Assembly: GCF_047495875.1 (NCBI RefSeq)
Contig: NC_092473.1
Location: forward strand, 14,723,733-14,787,732
DNA: 64,000 bases
DNA from: Pithys albifrons albifrons
Taxonomy: Eukaryota; Chordata; Aves; Passeriformes; Thamnophilidae
Reading direction: 5' to 3'
Program-made: the position numbers and the translations under genes
In this document: positions 57,401 to 64,000 of the stretch, one piece after another
How the letters are laid out: each line of letters starts with the position of its first letter
Numbering within the stretch: position 1 is the first letter of the stretch
Notes under the pieces: model-generated
Told to the model about the DNA's origin: nothing
What the model saw: only the letters and a program-made list of their open reading frames with translations
Databases searched by the model: none

Positions 57401-60400
57401 GAGAGGGCTGTCCTCTGGCAGGAGGGCACAACAGAGCAGGATGGTTGGCTTGGAAATTAGGATTTATTCAAGCTGGCATTTGATGGTGACCCCAGTGCCC
57501 AGCACTTGGTGCCTGAGGGGTTTAGTCTAAAGACAGCAGTGCTTGAGGGCACAGCCCTGTGGGAGGAAGATTCCTCAGGAGCACATTCCCACCTCATGCT
57601 GCTGCACTGGAGGGGGCCAAGCTGAGGGTCTGGACCACAGGGGCTGAAGGGAAACAGGATGTAACACCTGGACCAGATTTGGAGAAATCCATCTAGAGAT
57701 CCTGGCGGGTCTGGCTTTGAGTCTCCCCTCCATGAAACCTCTGGAGCCTCCTCTCTGCTCCCAAGCACCAGCAGCTGCTGTGGGTATGGGGGTGCCAATG
57801 CACCTCCCTGTGTCTCCCCCAGGCTGCTGTGTGGGTGGCCGTGGCATGTGGGGGGAGCAGGGGGGGTGCCTCCCTGCCTCCCTCCTCCAAAAAGTGATGC
57901 CTCTGGCTCCAAAATTCTCCCTGGGGAGGTACTGGGGGAGCTGCAAGGAGCTGGTGGGGGGCCAGGGCAGAGCCCAGGGCTGGCTGGCAGCAGCTGCCCG
58001 CAGGAGGAGCACAGGGCATCTGCCAAGGGCTGGGATCTCACTTGCTAAGGCTTGTTCATGGCACATGGTCCTCACTGAGGCTCAGGCTCAGACCTTGGAT
58101 CCCCTTCCCTAGGAAAAATGCAGTGAAAAGGGTTGGGGTTTTTTTTTGTTTTGTTTTTTGGGTTTTTTTGACTGGTTGCTGGAGGTTTGAGGGTGGGGGT
58201 ACATGGGGGATGCTGGGGAAGTGCCCAGGGGAGTAGAAAATGTTTGACTGGACACCTGTGCCACGGCACCTTGAGCTGCAGTTTATCAAGTCAAAGGCCA
58301 CCTAATCTTGCATTTTAACAGTCCTAGGCAGGGTTCCTCTGCCGTGGGACCAGGGAGCTTTAATGAACAGGCTGCTTTTACAGTACAAGGTTAAAAGAAG
58401 TGGGTCCCTGGAGGAGCCTTTGTCCCAGGACTCAGGTCACCCTCCAAAGGGAGGGTGGACTGCAGTGGGTCCTGCTGTGCAAAATGGTAATAGAAGAGTC
58501 TCTTAAATAACTAGAAGAAAACACGATCATGGATGAGCCCCCCCTCTCTGGGCAGCACTCCTGGGTCAATGAGCTGGTGAGCGTTTCACCAGCTGATCTC
58601 ACAGACCACTGGGTATTACCCCACTCTAACCAACTTCCCCAATGGTGCTTTCCAGCTTTTAATGAGATTGGAGGTTACCCCAACCTGGAAGAGGCCTATT
58701 TAAAAGCTGTGCCATCCAAGATCATCCCCAACACTACCTGCCACCTGCCCAGAGCGGATGCCATGCACCTCTTCCGAGACCCGGTGTCTGGAGATCTGCC
58801 CTGGACCGGGATGACCTTTGGGCTGTCCATCATGGCCACGTGGTACTGGTGCACCGACCAGGTAAATGTAAACAAGAATCCCCTGCCCCATTGCAACGTG
58901 GCATGGCCTGGGCTCCAGGCACGCTCTGCCACAGCTGTCGCCCTGCAAGGCCACCGTCACCAGCACTTAGTGCTCCTGCTGGCCCGTGCTCTCAGGGGGC
59001 TGCTTTTTGGAGTCCACAGAAGCACCTGAGGCTCTCTCAACCCTGTTCTTGAGGTGCTTGGACTGGGACAGTTTGGAGAGCGGGATGCCGAGGGGCGTCC
59101 TCATCTCCTCCGTTGTCTTCTGGCTCTCGGGCAGGGGGTTGAAGCGCTTGCCTGACGCTCTGGGGTTGCTCGGGGAGAGGTGGCCGGGTGCTGTGGGCTT
59201 GCTGGGGCTGAAGGCTTTGCTCTGCCAGTAGGGCTGGCTGCCTGCAATGGTCTTTTTGGGTTCTGCTCCGTCCCCTCTGTACTTGGTGGCCCCGAGGGGT
59301 TTCTCATGCGTCGGGGAGCAGGAGACCTCCTTGCCCTGCTCTCTGCCTGCAGGGGTCCTGGGTCGGTAGCGATAGATGTGTGTCCCCTGTTTGTTAAAGA
59401 GCAGAGAAAGAGGTGAGCTATGGCTGTTCTGAGGATGCTGCTCCCTGCAAGGACACCTCCTCACCTCTCTGTGTCACAGGCTCGGTCCTCATGGACAAAC
59501 CTCTTTGACACTCATTGTACTCCCTTGCCCAAATTCTTCTGAGACTGGTGGCAGCTCAAAACTACCTTGTCTTACTTGGTTGCTGCTCTGATTTCTTACC
59601 CTGGTAACACACAGTCCTACACATGTAACATTTCAGCAGTCACTTCCCGAGCAGCCCCAGCAGACCAGAGGCTGTCCCAAGCCCAGTCCCTGCTGCCTGG
59701 AAATCCAGGACACCTTCTGTCCAGCAGCAGCCTGAACACCCATCTTAATCATCTAAGCCATCATATCAGGCCCAAAGAGCATCCAGTCATCCAGACCCGA
59801 GCTGTGGGATCCGGTGACTGCCAAGATCAGATGAAAGCATGGAGGGTTGGCAGAGCAGGTGGGATGAGGAGACAACAGTGAGCTGCAACACCACTGCGGG
59901 GGTGGCTCTGATGAGCTGGGTTGAGACACACATTTGGATCAGGTCAGAGCACCAGTAATCTTAATTCTGGACGGGGTAAGGCCATAACACATGGCTGTGG
60001 TCACCAGATATTTATCTCCTCTTTGGGTGTGCCTGTGCCGTGATCTGGAGGTGTGATTGCGGCTGTGCAGATGTACCAGGTGAGATGGGATCTGGTGAGT
60101 GCAGGTGCTGATGGCAGGATGAGCTGGAGCCAGGAGGCTGCAGAGCTGGCTGTACCAACCTGCCCAGCCTCTGCCACAACCCTTGCTGTGCTGCCAGTGC
60201 TGCGTCTCCACTGAGCTGTTGGCATCAGCTCAGTGTTCAGCCAGTTAGTCCCAATATCCCAAAGGCCTCCCTGGTCCTGGAGCAGACACTTTCTTTGTTG
60301 ACCATGAGGGCTGAATTAAAGCAGTTTAGCTTAGGCAGTTTTCAATTGATTTTGTTATATGCTTAAAATCAGCATTAAGGTCTGAGATGGCTTCAAGTGG

Positions 60401-61280
60401 GAAGGACTAAGAGTGATTTAGCTCCTCTCCCTTTGAGCTCCTCATGTACCTGATATAGTGCACTTGATGCCTGAGCTGGGTGGTGGGTCCTGCAGCTCCT
60501 GACACGCTCTGGCTCTTGGGAAGAAGTTAAACCATGGCTTTCCCAAGTATCCCACCCCAGGAACCAGCACCCTGTCCCTCCTGTCCATTGTGGGAATGAG
60601 TCAGTGCTTAGCTTGGGAGTGGCTGAATCCTGCTGGGTGCTGAGCACTTCTATGTAGGTCTTTGGGGAGACTCTGAGCTCTTTTAAATCAGCAATTCCTA
60701 CAGATATTCTCTCAAAACCCGAGGTCTAGCTGTGTTGTGGATGGACATGGCTTGGCCAGAGCTTTGAGGTGTGATAGTTTGAGTGCTGTGAGTGGTGGAG
60801 TTGTGGGAAGAGGAGCCTGGATTTTGTTTCCTTGTCATTGTGGCCACTCTTTGGGGAGGAGATTGAATATAAGGGGGAAGAGTGGGGAGAATGGTGGTGG
60901 GGAATGGTTGATTTTGGCAGGAGGATGTTCTGCTGGGGTTGCACTGGGCTTTTGTGGTGCTACACCAGTAACACCAACCCGTTACTGGTCTGGAGAGAAT
61001 CCTGCTGTGGGTTGGGAACACATCTATGCTGCATTTGGGCCCAATGCCCAGTGGCTCCAGAGTTTGGGATGCAGTTTGGCAAAGAGGAGGCTGATGTGGA
61101 ATAGATGTTGGTGCTGCTCATCCCTCCTGCCTGGCCCTCCACAGGTCATTGTCCAGCGGTCACTCTCTGCAAAGAGCCTGAGTCACGCCAAGGCTGGCTC
61201 CATCCTGGCCAGCTACCTGAAGATGCTGCCCCTGTTTGTCATCATTATGCCAGGGATGATCAGCAGGGTCCTGTACCCAG
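45448..61280 (+). CDS. SLC5A10: Sodium/sugar cotransporter SGLT5 (first nine exons; continues beyond window)
   Basis: Na+-coupled sugar transporter of the SLC5 family; in mammals SGLT5 takes up mannose/fructose in kidney. Coding exons: 45448-45558, 46563-46634, 47398-47502, 48093-48152, 48346-48450, 53491-53596, 55189-55269, 58656-58861, 61145-61280. All are AG/GT-bounded and in phase, giving 327 codons plus one base; human SGLT5 has 596 aa, so the remaining exons must lie right of 64000. Landmarks: helix 1 [20 protein letters not shown] (16-35), [82 protein letters not shown] with an N-glycosylation site, [39 protein letters not shown]. Two adjacent ATGs (45445, 45448) are possible starts; the second aligns with the human start. 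FAM83G is nested antisense in its introns. Confidence 0.95.
45695..46045 (+). mobile_element. CR1 LINE 3' fragment in SLC5A10 intron 1
   Basis: Sense CR1 (GAGAGGCTGAGAGAGCTGGG, CAGGGTTAGATGGGATATTG, GGCTTGGAGCAACCTGG) ending CAGGGATTCTGTGATTT. Confidence 0.9.
48451..53082 (+). other. SLC5A10 intron 5, largest part
   Basis: About 5 kb of unique-looking intron before the CR1 at 53083. Open frames up to 161 codons on the minus strand have no recognisable content. No RNA gene recognised. Confidence 0.6.
53083..53389 (+). mobile_element. CR1 LINE 3' fragment in SLC5A10 intron 5
   Basis: Sense CR1 (GTGGCCTTCCAGTGCTTAGA, GGAGCAACCTGGGATAGTGG, CCCTTCCAACCCACACCATT). Confidence 0.9.
53597..55188 (+). 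other. SLC5A10 intron 6
   Basis: Between the exons ending 53596 and starting 55189. Nothing recognised. Confidence 0.65.
56651..56860 (-). mobile_element. CR1 LINE 3' fragment
   Basis: Antisense CR1 (GAATTATGGAATGGTTTGGG, CTCCAAGCCCAGTCCAACCT, CAGGGCCTGCCCACCCTCAC); its 3' end is at the left. Confidence 0.9.
57463..57468 (-). terminator. Candidate poly(A) signal of FAM83G
   Basis: TTTATT on the plus strand, AATAAA on the minus strand, about 1.5 kb beyond the FAM83G stop. No closer canonical signal was noticed. Confidence 0.35.
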
Positions 61281-64000
61281 GTAAGGGCCCGCTGTGTGGC
61301 TGTGGAGCTGGTGGGATGGGGATTTTCCCTGTCACTAAGGGATGAATGGGAGGGGGCTTGTTTGGAATCCTCTGCTCTGCACAGACCTGGGGACTCTGCA
61401 GGTGGAAGAGGGACCAGAGAAGACACGAGTGTCCCCAGGGTTCTCCCTGAGCCTGCCATGCATCCAGGAGTGAATGGGGTTGTGTGTATAGGGAAGGCAA
61501 TGTTCCAGAGAGAACTTGAGTGCCATGGAATGGAAAACATGATGTTTGCCCTGAATGAACCTCCACCTGTGTGCCATGGGCCAGCACGTAAGAAACGACA
61601 CAGGAATAGATGTTTGTGGAGGTTGATGGTGATTCCTGTCAGATTTAGGTTTTCTAGAGCTAATCAAGTGTTGCTTTGGTTTATTATTTTTACACACTGG
61701 AGAAACTCTTCCCTGCACATCTCCACCAGCTGAGTGCTGGCTTTCCTAACCCTGATGCTGTGCTAATTATCTGCCTCTCATCAAAGGGCCAGAACAAGTT
61801 ACTGCAGGAACCCCAGCGTACCCGGCCACCCGAGCAGGGTGGCACCTGGGACCTGGGTCACAGCATCAAAGGGCTTCGTGCTCCTTGCCCTGCAGGACCA
61901 GGGGGTATTTGATGTGTGAGGATTAAAGCTCTGAGCTCCCTGTCACTGACTGCCACTGGAGAAGCAAGGGGACTCTGGGATAGTAAATTTAATTCCCTGT
62001 AAATACAGATTAGATGCTCAGCCGGGGTAACCTCAGGCAGTTTCAGTGATTTCAGCTGCTGATTTAGCCCTGGGGGTTTGAATGCCCCAAAAACAGTGGG
62101 TGGGGAGTCTTGAGAAACCAAAATGCTTGGCAGTGGTTCAAGAGGCTGCAGCTCTTGGGTGGGAATAGGGGATTGACCCTGTGAGCCCCCTGCCTGGATG
62201 GGGTGATGCTCTGGCCGTGGTGGGGGTGCTGGTGTGCACCCTGTGCTCCAGCAGTGGGATTCTGGCACGCACCCCATGGAATTGCAGCACCCGTGCGGTG
62301 ACAGGGTCTGGCGTCACCGCTGGATCAGCCACAAAGCTGCTGACTGTGGCACTCGCCCACAGAGGTTGCTGTCCCTGTTTCTCTGCTGTCTTGCTCTGCC
62401 TAATTATGTGTCCGAGCACTCTTCCTTTGAAGCTAATCACCCTGGCAAGGGGCTGGAAAACAAGCCTGAGAAGGACACGCCTGCACGCACAGTCTGTCCC
62501 TGGCTGGGCATGGTGCCACTGCTGATGGGCTGTGCATGGGGCTCAGCGAGTCCAGGCACATCTGTACAGCTGTGCAGAGCTGCCAGGCTCCATCCCCAGC
62601 CCAGAGCTGTGGGATAGCCTGTAATTCCCAAAACCCTCCCTTTTACCAGCCATTCTCATGTGTGCAGAGCTGCCAGGCTCCATCCCCAGCCCAGAGCTGT
62701 GGGATAGCCTGTAATTCCCAAAACCCTCCCTTTTACCAGCCATTCTCATGTGTGCAGAGCTGCCAGGCTCCATCCCCAGCCCAGTGCTGTGGGATAGCCT
62801 GTAATTCCCAAAACCCTCCCTTTTACCAGCCATTCTCATGTGTGCAGAGCTGCCAGGCTCCATCCCCAGCCCAGAGCTGTGGGATAACCTGTAATTCCCA
62901 AACCCCTCCCCTTTACCAGCCGTTCTCATTGCCAGGCACCAAGGGCTGTAGCATGGCCACCACCTTCTGACCAAGAGCACCTCTTGGGTAACTCCTACCA
63001 TTGTCACATGTAGGGTGTGATTCTTCTATATGGGAAATCTGATCTCAGCATCTGGGACCTGACACCAAAGCTGGGGATGACACCACACCTCAGCTGAGCT
63101 GTGGGTCACCTCCAGGTCTGCAATCTTTGTTAGGCAGGGAAACATAAGGTCATATAGCAAAAAATCCTACCTGGGTGGCACTGCTGGGGTAGGAGCTGTT
63201 GCCATCCAGGACGGTGCGGGGCAGTACATGCCTGATCTCCATGGCACTGCTCCTCCTCTTCGTCATGTCCTCCACGCGGACGTGCTTCAGGGACGGGAGG
63301 CTGCCCAGGGGGCTGAGGAAAGTGCCCCGGGTGATGTGGGGGTCGCTGAGCTTCCTCTGCATGGGAAGGATCTCCCCATTGTGGGTGACATCCGAGTTGG
63401 TTCTCCGGAGTGGCCCGTAGCGATCCCTCACCTCGAAGTACTCGTCTGAGATGGAGGAGGCGTTGGAGCGGCGGTAGCTGTGGTCAGCAGAGCTGCTGGA
63501 GTAGCTCTCCTGGTCGCTGAGAGTGATGTACTCCTCTTCCTCCTCCTCCTCCTCTTCTCCCAGCCCATTGTGGGAGCAGGGAGGCCCTTTGTCCTCCTGT
63601 GGCCCTGCCCTGGGCCGGTCTGGCTGGGGGTGGCAGGACTCCATGGAAGCGCCGTTGGGCTTCTCCTCTCGCTCCTGCTTCACAGCTGTGTGGTTGGCCA
63701 GTGGTGGTTGTGTGTCACCTTCCAGGACAGTGCTGCTGTCACAGGTTGTAATGACTTTGGTCATGAGGACACCAACAGGGACAGTCCTTGGCTTTGGAAC
63801 TGGTGGCTTCATGGCCTCCAGTGTCTCCTCCTGTGGCTTCAAGTGGTGGCCCAATGGTGAAGTGGCAAATGTTCCTGCTTGCCTTGTTGTCCAGCTGGCG
63901 CCTTCAATGGGGTTGGTGGCGGGGGCTGCAGGAGCTTCCATGGGGGGCTGTGGGATCTGTCTTTGGCAGGGGGACAGCAGAGATGGCTCTTGGTCTGAGT
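58967..64000 (-). CDS. FAM83G: FAM83G (PAWS1), last two exons (5' part beyond window)
   Basis: FAM83G is a scaffold that binds casein kinase 1 and SMAD1 and acts in Wnt/BMP signalling. Two exons are visible on the minus strand: >64000..63171 (donor GTAGG at 63170-63166) and 59386..58967 (acceptor AACAAACAG at 59395-59387; stop TAA 58969-58967), joined in phase 0 as ...[14 protein letters not shown]. About 415 residues are seen, the C-terminal half of a protein of roughly 820 aa in human. The frame is open to the window edge, so the ATG at 63941 is not taken as the start. The N-terminal DUF1669 domain is not in the window. This part looks disordered: a nine-Glu run then [14 protein letters not shown], several basic-serine motifs (RRSNAS, RRTNSD, RKLSDP, RRSSAM) fit for kinases or 14-3-3, and a proline/serine-rich end. 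It lies wholly within SLC5A10 introns, as in human. Confidence 0.9.
59387..63170 (-). other. FAM83G last intron (contains SLC5A10 exon 9 on the other strand)
   Basis: Shared intronic DNA. Holds SLC5A10 exon 9 (61145-61280, plus strand) and the 90-bp tandem repeat at 62571-62930. Otherwise nothing recognised. Confidence 0.7.
62571..62930. repeat. 90-bp tandem repeat, four units
   Basis: Units start TGTGCAGAGCTGCCAGGCTC at 62571, 62661, 62751 and 62841. The first two appear identical over almost all of their length; the third has an A-to-T change in the CAGAGCTG stretch and the fourth has several changes plus a diverged end. The unit is a multiple of three and stop-free in one frame on each strand, giving 144- and 154-codon open frames. 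Lies in introns of both SLC5A10 and FAM83G, so it is not expected to be coding. Confidence 0.95.

Larger units (their letters stand above)
55270..58655 (+). other. SLC5A10 intron 7; likely also FAM83G 3'UTR on the other strand
   Basis: Intron with an antisense CR1 (56651-56860) and a minus-strand AATAAA at 57468-57463 that could end the FAM83G transcript. A T-rich run lies at 58139-58170. Confidence 0.6.

Noticed and set aside
62571..62930. CRISPR-like or coding repeat array
   Set aside because: Contiguous 90-bp units without spacers, inside vertebrate introns; a minisatellite.

Overview
The window is a piece of a bird nuclear genome, most likely a songbird. The gene order SMCR8 - SHMT1 - (receptor) - PRPSAP2 - SLC5A10 with FAM83G nested antisense matches the human 17p11.2 block. 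Introns are short. The dominant repeat is CR1, mostly as 3' fragments. One tRNA-Ile-headed, CR1-tailed SINE looks like the TguSINE1 type that I know only from passerines. There are no prokaryotic features: genes are split by GT..AG introns, promoters are CpG islands, and AATAAA/ATTAAA signals follow the coding regions.

Layout. 1-8920 (+): SMCR8, entered inside its large first coding exon, with one intron, a terminal exon and a long 3'UTR. 8804-14620 (-): complete SHMT1, 11 coding exons, 482 codons, converging tail to tail with SMCR8. It starts in a CpG island at about 14.5-14.8 kb, which is abutted by a 0.8 kb C-rich minisatellite (14829-15617). 16775-18337 (+): a single-coding-exon class A GPCR of the chemerin/formyl-peptide receptor group. 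18.4-25.9 kb: intergenic DNA with CR1 copies and two unassigned coding-like segments. 25930-43615 (+): complete PRPSAP2, CpG-island first exon and 10 coding exons, 369 aa, with CR1s, a SINE and a solo LTR in its introns. 45448-61280 (+): the first nine coding exons of SLC5A10, which continues past the window. 58967-64000 (-): the last two exons of FAM83G, nested in SLC5A10 introns on the opposite strand.

Functionally these are unrelated housekeeping and tissue genes kept together by old synteny: an autophagy/GTPase regulator (SMCR8), a one-carbon enzyme (SHMT1), a leukocyte-type receptor, a nucleotide-synthesis regulator (PRPSAP2), a kidney-type sugar transporter (SLC5A10) and a signalling scaffold (FAM83G).

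The least ordinary structures are: (i) a composite CR1 present three times (25, 30 and 36 kb), carrying an internal insertion with a near-perfect 38-bp-arm hairpin and a duplicated CR1 3'-end-like block; (ii) the promoter-edge minisatellite, which repeats the TGACAG core dozens of times; (iii) a GPCR with tyrosine at the usual tryptophan toggle position; (iv) two solo LTRs with visible target-site duplications; and (v) an intronic 4 x 90 bp repeat open on both strands. Exon boundaries were read by eye from splice signals, reading phase and family knowledge; no alignment program was run.
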